A stretch of 64,000 nucleotides of DNA from Arion vulgaris (Eukaryota; Mollusca; Gastropoda; Stylommatophora; Arionidae). The stretch's first letter is position 1; each line of letters begins with the position of its first letter. Under the pieces are notes generated by a model. That model saw only the letters and a list, made by a program, of their open reading frames with translations. It was not told where the DNA came from and made no database searches. The translations under genes and the position numbers were made by a program. Of this stretch, positions 53,389-63,985 are shown piece by piece. Location: positions 22,706,733 to 22,770,732 of the forward strand of contig CM036764.1 of NCBI GenBank assembly GCA_020796225.1. Direction: 5' to 3'.

Positions 53389-53689
53389 CTAGTCATATTT
53401 GAGCATATATTGATGGGCGGCATCGATCCCTTGATTTCCTATACAAACACCATATACAAGTACATCTCATAGAAGTAAGAACTTGTATCGTATCTGCTCT
53501 ATATATGATCTACATACAGTTCCAATTTACACCATTAGAAACGATACTTATATTCTTTTGTTGTTTTATTAATGATCCCTAGAGGCTGGGATATTTACTG
53601 TTAAAGATTGCACGAGACAGCCTTTTCAGTCTCCATACAGATAGACAAATGCTGCTAATTTATTTATGTTATGTGTTAAAGATAACATT

Positions 53690-54000
53690 ATTACAAAGCT
53701 TTGATAGCAGAGTACTAAGAGGAATAGTTGGACCAAACAAGGATGAAATTGTTAGAGAATGAAGAATTAGAAACATTAAAGAAATGTACCGAATGCACCG
53801 AATACATGGACAGACAACATATTGAGTGGTTTGGACATTTAATGAGAATTTAATATAACCAGCCACCAATAATAGCATACAATAAAAAGAGATCTGGTAC
53901 TGGAGCCAAGGGAATACAAAGAAAAATATAGATAGGTTTTTGAATATCAAGATCACATTAAATAAACACGCATACAACACAACAAGGGTGACTCATCTGG
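53690..54000 (+). pseudogene. LINE ORF2 C-terminal fragment
   Basis: Translation near 53822-53850 gives IEWFGHLMRI, equivalent to KWFGHLIRM of LINE-L. It is followed by NQPPIIAYNKKRSGTGAKG, equivalent to the S-G-x-K-A-R-G block. Nucleotide similarity to LINE-L is low, so it is a related but separate lineage or an old copy. Confidence 0.65.
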
Positions 54001-54059
54001 CCCTGGAATGCAAATTAAAGCTTCCACCCCTACGATTAAAACGGCAAGTGTGGACAACC

Positions 54060-54612
54060 AATTCCATCATCCACATGGGGACAAACAATAGGTAAACTGC
54101 AACCCTAACCAATACTGTAAACCATAACCCACGATGTAGACCCACAACAAACGGTAAACTCAACTAACCATAAACCCTAACCCAAACTGTAACCTCTTAC
54201 CTAAAGCGTAAAACCCAAACCTAACCGCAAATTCCGCCACAAACCATAAACAATAACCCTAACGTAAATTCTAACCCTAACCGTAAAATCTAACTCTAGC
54301 CCAAACCCTAACCATATACCTTAGCTATAAACTCTAGCTGTAAATCTTAACCCGAATCATAATTAATATCGGAAACTCAAACCCATACCGTGCACCCAAA
54401 ACATAAACAGTAAATGTAAACCCTAACGCAATCCGTAAACCCTACCTGCCAACCCGAAGTCACATCACAAACCCTAACTGAAACAGTAAATTCAAATCCA
54501 AACCATACACTTAGACCCAAACCATAAACCTTAAGTCGTAACCATTGATCATACCTAACTCTAACCGTAACCTTTAACCCGAAGTATTAACCCAAACTCT
54601 AACCCTAAATGT
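54060..54612. repeat. degenerate interstitial telomere-like tract
   Basis: The plus strand contains many copies of AACCCTAA, ACCCTAACC, AACCGTAAA and ACCATAAACC. These are variants of the complement of the metazoan telomere repeat TTAGGG mixed with NNCCNTAAA. No long perfect run exists. It is unlikely to be a chromosome end because unique and repeat DNA continue on both sides. Confidence 0.75.
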
Positions 54613-54614
54613 GA

Positions 54615-55640
54615 ATCTCCCAAAGTTGTCTAACCCAATTGATTTTGTAGATATGGCCTTGCAATTTAACCTTTCCAAATAAACAAAAACAATTTCAAGA
54701 GCAGCAGTGTCTCTGCTTATATACAGTTTAGACAAAAAGGGGAGGTTCATGCTATAATTATGGGTGATATGTAAATCATATGCTAGTTTGGCATTCTTTG
54801 CACTTCTTATGTTAGCAAAATCCACTGTACGAAGAAGGTGGTTTTTTTAACAATATATTTTCAGGAAAATAAATTTTCTTAAAATAAATAATTACAATGT
54901 ATACACTAAACGTTGCTTATTATCAAAAACAATATCTTTTGCAACATGTGGTAAAATTGTATGACAATATGTTTGTTAGTTTTTCTTTCTGTTAATTAAA
55001 AAAAAGACAACCCTTTTTCTGGGTGAGTCTCCTGCTTTAAACAGTCGATATTTTATGTTCTTGAGTTTATATTTTTGTCCGTGTTTAAATTACTCATGTG
55101 TAAATGTAAGAATTGGACACGATGTACTACTATTTTATATGTGTCATAGGATTTATCATTGAATTATTTTAGTTATTGGTTACTGAACTGACGTCCTAGT
55201 ACGATAGAAAGACCCATAAGTGTTTAGTCGTCCCCAGCATATGTCGAAGTGTACACATAAATGATGATTTCCCCATGTGCAACGTGTACGTTTAAATTCC
55301 TTAAACCACTGGATAAAATCAAATCGATTTAAGCGACTTCATTCAATATGAAACATCCAGATGATCATCTATAATTGCCTGACGATCGGTATTATTGACG
55401 CAACCCTGTCTGCTCACTCATTGCCACACACACGCGCATGTTCATGACAGCAGAACCAAGTAAGACCTTGAATTGTGTAAGTCTGGATAGGGCAATCACT
55501 CACACCGTAACCTGCCGTTTAGAACCTTCTGAACATTGACTAATGGCTCCACTAAATTGATTCCAGGAAGCCATTGGATGGCAACACTAACGACCGCAAC
55601 CTTCATTCAAATACTGAAAGTCTTTAAAAAAAAAAAGAGG
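54615..55640. other. no recognised feature
   Basis: AT-rich sequence. An 83-codon minus frame at 54574-54825 overlaps the telomere-like tract edge and has no recognised domain. Confidence 0.35.
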
Positions 55641-55649
55641 TCTTAAAGC

Positions 55650-55892
55650 CGACGGATGGACTCAATTGCACAGGGTTTTACCGCGTAGGGCTCGGTCCCT
55701 CTTCGCAGAAATGGCACGCCACCTGCCGAGAGAATTGCACAAAGCAAGAACTCCGTAGCTCCGACAAATATCCCAGGGGTATCTGGAAAAAAACTGCACT
55801 CGTGAACAGAACGGCGCGGTCCGGATTCGAACACACGACTTTCGACTCGCAAGGCAAGGGCGTAACCACTTAGCCACAGAGACCCCCACCCC
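55650..55892 (-). mobile_element. SINE family D, well preserved
   Basis: On the minus strand the head is GGGGGTCTCTGTGGCTAAGT, then GGTTACGCCC and the box B-like TGTGTTCGAATCCGG. About 150 bp of body end at TGCAATTGAG. It is the best family D reference in the window. An array of 61-bp units starts about 20 bp beyond the head. Confidence 0.94.
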
Positions 55893-55911
55893 TCCGCCCC
55901 ATGCTGAAAGT

Positions 55912-57355
55912 AATTCTTTATACTCCATTCCGCTCTGTACCGATTGTACCAGGCGAGCTACTAAACAAAAATCTGACATACTCCATTCCGCTCTGTACCG
56001 ATTGTACCAGGCGAGCTACTAGAAAACCAAAATCTGACATACTCCATTCCGCTATGTACCGATTGTACCAGGCGAGCTACTAGAAAACCAAAATCTGACA
56101 TACTCTATTCCGCTCTGTACCGATTGTACCAGGCGAGCTACTACAAAACCAAAATCTGATATACTCCATTCCGCTCTGTACCGATTGTACCAGGCGAGCT
56201 ACTAGAAAACCAAAATCTGACATACTCCATTCCGCTCTGTACCGATTGTACCAGGCGAGCTACTAGACAACCAAAATCTGGTATACTCCATTCCACTCTG
56301 TACCGATTGTACCAGGCGAGCTACTAGAAAACCAAAATCTGATATACTCCATTCCGCTCTGTACCGATTGTACCAGGCGAGCTACTAGAAAACCAAAATC
56401 TGATATACTCCATTCCGCTCTGTACCGACTGTACCAGGCGAGCTACTAGACAACCAAAATCTGATATACTCCATTCCGTTCTGTACCGATTGTACCAGGC
56501 GAGCTACTAGACAACCAAAATCTGATATACTCCATTCCGTTCTGTACCGATTGTACCAGGCGAGCTACTAGAAAACCACAATCTGATATACTCCATTCCG
56601 CTCTGTACCGACTGTACCAGGCGAGCTACTAAACCAAAATCTGATATACTCCATTCCGCTCTGTACCGACTGTACCAGGCAAGCTACTAAACCAAAATCT
56701 GATATACTCCATTCCGCTCTGTACCGATTATACCAGGCGAGCTACCAAACCAAAATCTGATATACTCCATTCCGCTTTGTACCGATTGTACCAGGCGAGC
56801 TACTAAACCAAAATCTGATATACTCCATTCCGCTCTGTACCGATTGTACCAGGCGAGCTACTAAACCAAAATCTGATATACTCCATTCCGCTCTGTACCG
56901 ATTGTACCAGGCGAGCTACTAAACCAAAATCTGATATACTCCATTCCGCTCTTTACCGACTGTACCAGGCGAGCTACTAAACCAAAATCTGATATACTCC
57001 ATTCCGCTCTGTAACGACTGTACCTGTCGCGAGCTACTAGACAACCAAAATCTGATATACTCCATTCCGCTCTGTACCGATTGTACCAGGCGAGCTACTA
57101 GACAACCAAAATCTGATATACTCCATTCCGCTCTGTACCGATTGTACCAGGCGAGCTACTAAACCAAAATCTGATATACTCCATTCCGCTCTGTATCGAT
57201 TGTACCAGGCGAGCTACTAGACAACCAAAATCTAATATACTCCATTCCGCTCTGTATCGATTGTACCAGGCGAGCTACTAGACAACCAAAATCTGATATA
57301 CTCCATTCCGCTCTGTACCGATTGTACCTGTCGCGATACTAGAAAACCAAAATCT
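55912..57355. repeat. minisatellite, about 24 copies of 58-61 bp
   Basis: The core is ATACTCCATTCCGCTCTGTA, CCGATTGTACCAGGCGAGCT and ACCAAAATCTG. Long units have ACTAGAAAACC or ACTAGACAACC (61 bp), and short units have ACTAAACC (58 bp). Short units are clustered at about 56630-57000 and near 57160, so variants spread by local duplication. Two units carry CTGTCGCGA instead of CAGGCGA. Confidence 0.97.
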
Positions 57356-57359
57356 GATT

Positions 57360-58213
57360 TCTCACCCACGATGTGAGGGAAAACAGGATTGGAGAAAAGA
57401 AGAAAGAATTAATGTGTTCATCCATTTCTTCTGGAAATATATAAGCTGATACATTTGGTTGATCATATGCTGTACTTTAGCTAGTTGCTCTTCTGTATCG
57501 TTTCCTAGTATTCCACATTGGAATGGCATCAACTGCAAGACGACATTGCACAGTTTACACAGTTCAGACAGTAGGGTCTGTATATCTGGACATTTTTTCT
57601 CTGGATTTTTCTACGTATTTTTATAATTATCTTGGTTGATATTTGTCATTCACACCAAAACCTGGATATCCTCACTGCATAAATTGTGATCTGTATTCTC
57701 TCCTAATGAATATAACATACCATTGCTATAGTTCGTTCAACTTGTCATGTCCACAGATAAAAATGTGTATCTTTGTAACCATTTGATTAATTAACTTGAA
57801 AACTTGCATGTGAACTAAACATGTTCCGACGCTACAAAATATTTTTGCCATTCAAACAATCATACCATCTAGAAGTTTCCTTCTTTGTGCTATATATTTA
57901 ATGCGTCCATTGGCATGGTTGAAGAAAACTCATGTTAACAGCCATTTAATACATTGACGACAAAAATAGCAACATTCAGGACGAATTCCGTGGTTTTTTG
58001 AACGATTCTTGCATTTTTCATGCACCAAATAGAGTCGATCTTGAACATGGTAATTAAATGACGTCATAAGTGCGTCATAAACTTTCAATTAAAGGCGTAT
58101 ATAGAAATTATAAAAAGTGTGAAGTTATAACAAACATTGATATAACATTTCTAATGAGTTTGAAGTTACAATGCAAAAAGTGTCATTAATACTATACGGG
58201 CAGTTCCGCAAAG
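57360..58213. other. no recognised feature
   Basis: AT-rich sequence without frames or repeat-family matches. Confidence 0.4.
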
Positions 58214-58292
58214 AGGCACATATCTCTCTCTTTATCTCCGTCGTACTTTTTCGGCCATTTTGATCATTCTTATTGTGATATATAAACTGGTT

Positions 58293-59012
58293 ACAATAAT
58301 TGTGTGAAACATGACATGAAAATCAACAACACTAAAACAGAAATAATGAATATGGGAAGAAAACATAATAATCTAGACATCCATGTCAATGCACTAAAAT
58401 AAACCAAGTGAAAGAATTCAAATACTTAGGAAGCATATTCACAGAAGACGGAAAACTAGATAGAGAGATAGAGGCTAGAGTACAAAAGCAAATGCTGTAA
58501 CCTACCAGCTAGCCCCATTGTTAAGGCACCCAAAATTTCACAGGCAGCTAAGAAACAAATGATCAACAGCATTTTTATACCTACTTTGTGTTACCAGAGC
58601 CAAACATGGACATTGAGCAAAGCGCAGTCACAAAAATAACTACATGTGAAATGCGTTGCCTGAGAAAAGTTACCAACAACACAAGAAAAGACAGAATCAC
58701 CAACATCAGCATAAGAAAGAAAGTTGGCACAAAACCGTGCTTGAATTATATAGATAAACAAAGAATGAAGTGGTTTGGCCACTTAATAAGAATGCATCCA
58801 AACTCCACAGTATACAGAGTCTTCTACAACAGAACATCGGGAAAGAAGGCAAGAGGAAGACCACGGAAAAGATGGTTAGATGGCGTGGCAGCATCCTGTG
58901 AAAGAGCAAAGATAACAATCACACAAGCCACCAGAACAGCGCAAGACAAAAACAGAAAACCACGACACTGGGCAACAACCCGGTAGCAGTGTGACGACAA
59001 AAGAAGAAGAAG
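58293..59012 (+). mobile_element. LINE-L, 5'-truncated, nested in family C
   Basis: ATAAACTGGTT at 58282-58292 and 59013-59023 is an 11-bp duplication of family C sequence. The 720-bp insert is the 3' end of LINE-L and ends CAGTGTGACGACAAAAGAAG then (GAA)n. It closely resembles 11005-11130 plus 12640-13240, indicating relatively recent activity of this LINE. Confidence 0.95.
58588..58986 (+). pseudogene. LINE-L ORF2 C-terminus, open but truncated
   Basis: A 132-codon frame covers the end of ORF2. It contains TTCEMRCLRKV, ISIRKKVGTKPCLNYIDKQ, RMKWFGHLIRMHPN, SGKKARGRPRKRWLDGVA and an end at TTR. The first 15 or so codons are likely out of frame, since the adjacent frame reads YQSQTWTLSK, the usual upstream block. 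No reverse transcriptase motif remains, so it cannot act alone. Confidence 0.85.
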
Positions 59013-59885
59013 ATAAACTGGTTTTTTGCCAAGAACGCTTGTTTTACGTTACAATCTTAAGTATCATTTGGAGCTCTAGTGCTTGTCCTTCGGCGACGTG
59101 TCCGATTTCAACCAGCGTTTACTGGGTTCGCTCTCCGTCAACCTTTGACTGTCCCCAGCCAACCTGCAAGACAGTAGGTTGCTATTTTCTTTTAGGGTAT
59201 CGATCCTTAGACCACCTACCCTCCCGGGCTGTCGAGCATCATCTGGCCAGCTTGCCGGTCTTTTTGTGAACTATTTGGTTTTCCTTCCGTCCAGTTTTGT
59301 GTACGGTTTGCTCCGCTAGACTTTGATTGTCACCAATCCAACTACAAGGCAGTAGTAGTTCGCTACGAGCGGAAACGCGCACTGGATTCAAGTCTCTGCT
59401 GGGCTTTCCACTTTTCTGCAACTTTGGGTGGTCCACTCACCCTACGCCTGTCACTATCCCTCACCATCAGCGATGTGCACGTTTACCCACCGGTGGGCCC
59501 ACCGGTGCATCGTCCGCATTCGTGCTCGCTCTATCCTCGTGCCTGCCCCACCATTTCCATCAGTTCTCACGGTGATCACATTTACTAGCCTCTAGGCTGT
59601 CCGGACACTGGGCTGAACTCGGGCCCCCACCTCATCGTTCCGATTTTCGCCATATCTGGGTCCACATGCAACTCATCTCGGGCCCAAGTTTTGCTCCACG
59701 CGGGCCCACGTCCCTTCTCTGGATGCACCCTTCATCCCTTTATGGTTATTCCTTCAGCTTTTCCCATCGACCGGAAGAGACGTGCGTTAATAGTCACTAT
59801 GCGATTCCGCTCGTCTGTGTTGCGAGCGGATCTAATCCAATGTGACTACGTCTGCATCCCTCACCACGCTAGAATTGCTCTCCCT

Positions 59886-60018
59886 AGATCCATATCCGCT
59901 TAGCTAGACAGAAACTAATGTCTGTTACCAGGGTCACCACGTGGAGGTGGGGTAGGATCTGGATTAGTGACAGTTCACTAATCCTGGTGCGGCGTTGTCC
60001 GTATGCGCATTTGACCCC
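59886..60018 (-). ncRNA. predicted HDV-like self-cleaving ribozyme, copy 2
   Basis: Minus strand from 60018. P1 pairs GGGGTCA (60018-60012) with TGACCCT (59936-59930), again with G.U at the cleavage site. J1/2 has a hairpin GGATTAGTGA / TCACTAATCC. P2 pairs AGATCC with GGATCT (59891-59886), with weaker pairing inward. P3 is CCAC/GTGG around CTCCAC. P1.1 is supplied by GGTAAC after P1'. P4 is AGACA/TGTCT. AGCTAAG gives the catalytic cytosine at 59903. Position, order of helices and conserved residues match the HDV family. Confidence 0.72.
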
Positions 60019-60051
60019 AGGCACATATCGGTCATTTGTACCACAGTATAC

Positions 60052-60289
60052 TTCTTCTTCTGCGTTCTTACTAGATTGGGATTTCAGATTCTCTAATAAA
60101 GGCAGCCAGGTGCCTCAGATTATCAGCCATGCCATACAGTTTGTCTTGGATCCTGGTGTAAGTGGGCCACCTCTTTCTTCTCAAGTCTGCATACTAGGGG
60201 CAGATCTGTAGGATATGTTCTGTTGTCATACTCGCCAAGCCACAGGAGCACAGGTCATTGGTGCCTATTTTGAATTTAGTGTACAGGTT
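60052..60289 (-). mobile_element. LINE-N 3' end, 5'-truncated, with 13-bp target duplication
   Basis: TACCACAGTATAC at 60039-60051 and 60290-60302 bounds a 238-bp insert. The minus strand encodes NLYTKFKIGTNDLCSCGLAS, TTEHILQICP, then after one stop RRKRWPTYTRIQDKLYG and AAFIRESEIPI plus TAG. This is the cysteine-containing C-terminus of RNase H-type LINEs. A very short 3' end follows: TAAGAACGCAGAAGAAGAAG. That tail resembles families A and B. Confidence 0.88.
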
Positions 60290-60302
60290 TACCACAGTAT
60301 AC

Positions 60303-61660
60303 AAGAACCATAGTAAAGAGCTATTTTATTGTAGTGATACCCCCTACAACATATGTTAACACACGCACATTGTACCGAAGAAGTAGCGATTTGAAAAGAA
60401 CATCTCCAAGTAGCTCCACCATTGCCAATCCCAAGCCTGGACGCGAAAGGGGATGGCATTATGACATGGCAACTAACTTTAACTGTAATGTAAATTATTT
60501 TTAAAAAACCAATAATACAACTATGTCTATATTTTCTGTTTTTTTCCCATGAATCTATTGCAACTATCAACATTGCTCCCCATGTATGAGCTGGAATGAT
60601 ACGCCTTTGAATGAGACTTGACATCAAATGTCATATTGGTGCATTTAGTGTAAAAACTAAAATTATGTATTAGACTCGCCAAATATGCGGCCAACATCAA
60701 AGAAAACCGCTATATTACAAAATCCAGGTTTTCTATAGCAATTTCTTCAATCAGACATTTGCGTCGGTATAATTCTAAGATTGGGTGCAAAGTTTCGCTA
60801 CTGTGGAATAGATGGTTTTGCTACAATTCGCATTGGACTGTGGGCATGCGTTGTTGAACGGACTATAGTTTTAGTTTTGGCTTTTTCTACCTATCATTTC
60901 CTTCTACCTGTTTCTCGTCTTGTTTTTCTTAAAATATGTCACCCATTTTGTTTTGGTCATTACTCAAATAAAAGTGCGGGTCTACTACAATACACTGAGC
61001 CTCATGGTATGAAAACTGACATTTTACATACTTTAAAAAAATTACACTAAAATTATTTGAACTTTTGAAACTTGGACTGATACAAAATACTTTTCAGAGC
61101 CAAATCTGAAAATCAGTTTTTGAATGAATGTATGGTGTCCTCAAGGGACATCAGTAAATCGTTAATCATAGTCTCTGAAATTGTTGGAATTCATATAATT
61201 TAATGCTACCAAATGATATTCATTGGACAAACAGTTTGACTGCAGGCTAACTCTTCTACAAATAATGGTAGAAAGATTGGCGAATGGAAATGCAATCTTT
61301 GTGAATGCTGTTGTTATATAATAGTGGTATGTAACCGAGAAATCATTGTCTTGTCAGGATTATGTCGAAGTATCATTACAAACTGAAAAAGAAATACAAA
61401 TGTTGGGATATCTTGTGATGTTGGGATAATGTTGGTATGACGGGGCCCCAGCCGTTTCCTTTTCTAACAGTTCACTCACCGCCTATTTAAGCACTCCCTG
61501 TATTGTCCAAACCAACGTTGGCTTTTTCTGTTCTACATCCACCTACCCTTCTGGTCCTTCCAGCCACTACAAACTTAGTGCAATATTGCAATTTACGTGT
61601 CTTTAGTCCATATCACCTGCTTTCCATACATTAACATCCACAGAAGTGTTTCCAGGTTGG
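60303..61660. other. no recognised feature
   Basis: Open frames at 60289-60627 (minus) and 60781-61050 (plus) have no recognised domain or splice context. Confidence 0.4.
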
Positions 61661-61669
61661 GGAACAATT

Positions 61670-61816
61670 ATTGTTTTTAGTTGCTAGTTTGTTTTTAGTT
61701 GCTAGTTTGTTTTTAGTTGCTAGTTTGTTTTTAGTTGCTAGTTTGTTTTTAGTTGCTAGTTTGTTTTTAGTTGTTAGTTTGTTTTTAGTTGTTAGTTTGT
61801 TTTTAGTTGTTAGTTT
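61670..61816. repeat. tandem repeat, eight copies of 18 bp
   Basis: The unit is TTTTTAGTTGCTAGTTTG, with three terminal copies changed to GTTGTTAG. Frames on both strands (VASLFL and TKNKLA repeats) are by-products. Confidence 0.96.
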
Positions 61817-62064
61817 ACTACACACAAAGGAAGAAAACCAGATTCGCATTAAAAACTATTTTTTCAAAAATCAATTTTTCTGGAGTGGCACTTCCCCTCA
61901 CCCTTCTTATCCTTACTGTAACGTATGGACAATCACGTTCCCATCATAAAAATGTGATAATTAATTTAAAAAATGAAAAAGCTGCAATTTGTTTCAATTA
62001 ATTTGAGCAAGGATATTTTTATTTATGTTGTATTTTAATGCATTAATTTATCTGACATAAAGAT

Positions 62065-62357
62065 ACTTTAATGGTGTTCGTTCAAGATTTTGTGTACCTG
62101 GGAAGAAAAGTATTACAGAATCATACTTTAAGGAGGTTCAAGGTTATGTATACCTGGGAAGTCTAGTATCATAAAATCATGATTCGGAAAAAAACATCAT
62201 TGGAAAAATCAAGAAAGCAAGTAAAGCTGTAGCTATGCTCAACACAATCTGGAAAGCAAAATGATCAAAGTTTAAAACGAAACATAAAATAATATATCGA
62301 AGCAGTGTTCTGGGAATGTTATTGTAGAGAAGCAAGTGCTGGAAGATAACCCACATC
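62065..62357 (+). pseudogene. LINE fragment interrupted by SINE B
   Basis: Near 62140-62260 the frame reads VQGYVYLGSLVS, then KNIIGKIKKASKAVAMLNTI and W, resembling the post-RT Y-L-G-S block and K-A-x-x-A helix of LINEs. A short upstream duplication repeats TACCTGGGAAG at about 62095 and 62151. Family B is inserted at 62369. Confidence 0.6.
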
Positions 62358-62368
62358 ATCATATACAA

Positions 62369-62618
62369 CGCCCGAGTTGTTACTGGGGCCCAAATTTGGG
62401 GTGTAAAGAATAGAACCACTGTTACCTGCCACGCATGTCGTTAGAGGCGACTAAGGAGGTTTGGCTGAAATCGGATGCACATGTCCTAAACGTGTAGAAG
62501 TCTATGCGTTTAGGGGCCTACCAAACCAATGTGCAACGTATACACGTTCTTGGCAAAGATTCAACATATCACAAAGAGTGATTCAAATTGGTCGTAAAGA
62601 ACGAACGCAAAGAAGAAG
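62369..62618 (+). mobile_element. SINE family B, full length with 11-bp target duplication
   Basis: ATCATATACAA at 62358-62368 and 62619-62629 bounds exactly 250 bp, the best reference for family B. The head is CGCCCGAGTTGTTACTGGGG, followed by CCCAAATTTGGG (12-bp palindrome), GTCGTTAGAGGCGAC (hairpin), GGGGCCTACCAAACCAATG and the tail GAACGCAAAGAAGAAG. Confidence 0.97.
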
Positions 62619-62629
62619 ATCATATACAA

Positions 62630-63985
62630 GTTGGAGACCTTTAAGAAGAATCCTGCAAGTTCTCTGGCCAAATACAGAAGCAAATGAAGAGTATTAATAG
62701 GAAGAAAATGTGCATCCGTGGAGACCATCATTAAAAGACGCAACAGCAAATACATTTGGTTCTCACTGAACAGTTGACTTGTCAAAAAATATATGCCAAG
62801 AGTGAATCTCTGTGGATAAGCAAGTGAAAGGACTGATTCTATGAAGTATCTGGGTGCAAGATTCGACCAATGTCTAGCATTCAAAGAAGTCATTGACACT
62901 TTTGTAACCAAAGCCTGGTAGAATTTGTCAGCAATAAAATGTATGGCTGCATATTTTAAAAAGGGATTTTAAGGCCGAATGATTGACTTCATTGCACCGG
63001 ATTTTACCCCATATGGCTCGGTCCCTCTCCGCAGAAATGGCACACCACCTGGCGAGAGTACTGTACAAAGCATGAACTCCGTAGCTCCGGCAACAGCCCT
63101 AGGGTCTTGGGGGAAAATGCACTCGTGAAAAGAACGGCGTGGTCCGAATTGGAACCTACGACATTCGACTCGCAAGGCAAAGACATAAGCACTTAGACAC
63201 AGAGACTTCCTTAATCTCACAAGGTAAACCACCTAGACAAAGAGACCCAGTATTGGATAACATATTTGTCTTACACAAAAGATTTCCATTCTTACCGTTT
63301 TGCCATCGTTCTATTATTTGTTTCCCACGTCAGTCCACAATCTTTCAACTCTCTTTAAAAAATCTGAACTGGTCTTACAGTGGATACCAGCACACCGTGG
63401 CATACCAGGAAATGAAAAGGCTGACAAACTCGCACGGGCTGGAGGGAGCCTAAACACAACACCACCCAACACAAAGCTTTACAGAAGCAAAGATTCTCCT
63501 AAAACAATCCAGAAAAATTATGCGGAGAAAAACAAATGGAGGATACAACCCAGAGCAAGACAGTATAAATACACTAAACAGAAAAGCACAGACCACAGTC
63601 TTCAGACTTAGAACGGACACTGCAGTCTCAGAGCAGACCTCTACAGAATGGGTCTCAGGAATTCGGCCGCCTGCACCTGTGAAGCACCTTAGCAGTCCAC
63701 AGAGCACATCCTGCAAGACTGCCCCAGTCTGAGTAGTGTGAGAATGGAGATCTGCCAACAAAACAGCCATACAAGACAAACTATGGGGGACCGGCGAAGA
63801 CCTCAAGCGCACCGCCCTGTTTATGACACATACCGGAGTAGACGCATAGCAGAAGTTGATTGCAGAAGAGGAACTCTCTTTTCACCGTTCTTCTACGTGT
63901 TTCCTTTGAACTTTCATGCTTTCCTTTCCCATTCACTTTCATCGAAGACCCATACGACATAGGACATACATGCCAACCCACCTCC
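62630..63985 (+). pseudogene. RNase H-type LINE (LINE-N group) pol pseudogene
   Basis: Near 62838-62945 a frame reads SMKYLGARFDQCLAFKEVID and LSAIKCMAA, equivalent to the block at 26770-26650. After a nested SINE, LQWIPAHRGIPGNEKADKLA near 63373-63432 is the C-terminal RNase H motif with its histidine and aspartate. FRLRTDTA and, one frame over, GHCSLRADLYRMG, CTCEAP and EHILQDCP near 63600-63725 form the cysteine-containing tail. Frameshifts break the reading. The copy runs close to the window end, so its 3' terminus was not fixed. Confidence 0.8.
62972..63220 (-). mobile_element. SINE family D nested in a LINE pseudogene
   Basis: The body TTGCACCGGATTTTACCCCA and GGCTCGGTCCCTCTCCGCAG leads to the head complement CTCGCAAGGCAAAGACATAA, CACTTAGACACAGAGACT. 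Just beyond it, 63217-63250 repeats the head (CTCACAAGGTAAACCACC, TAGACAAAGAGACCC), a partial tandem duplication. Confidence 0.9.

Larger units (their letters stand above)
58224..60018 (-). mobile_element. family C retroelement with 5' ribozyme, split by LINE-L
   Basis: AGGCACATAT at 58214-58223 and 60019-60028 is a perfect 10-bp duplication. The minus-strand element starts at 60018 with GGGGTCA and ends at 58224 with a (GA)n-type tail. Subtracting the LINE-L insert and its duplication leaves about 1064 bp. Blocks shared with 11140-12638 include both ends and patches of the body. No domain-bearing frame was seen, so it depends on proteins supplied elsewhere. Confidence 0.88.

Noticed and set aside
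54060..54612. True chromosome end
   Set aside because: The repeats are highly degenerate and ordinary sequence continues on both sides.
55912..57355. Hammerhead ribozyme in the 61-bp satellite
   Set aside because: The unit contains CTGATA and GAAA but not the full conserved core, and the flanking stems do not pair.
61631..61949. Repetitive hydrophobic or lysine-rich proteins on both strands
   Set aside because: Both derive from the 18-bp array.
62369..62480. HDV-like or hammerhead ribozyme at the head of SINE family B
   Set aside because: The first seven bases have no downstream complement in the right place, and no CTGATGA-type hammerhead core is present.
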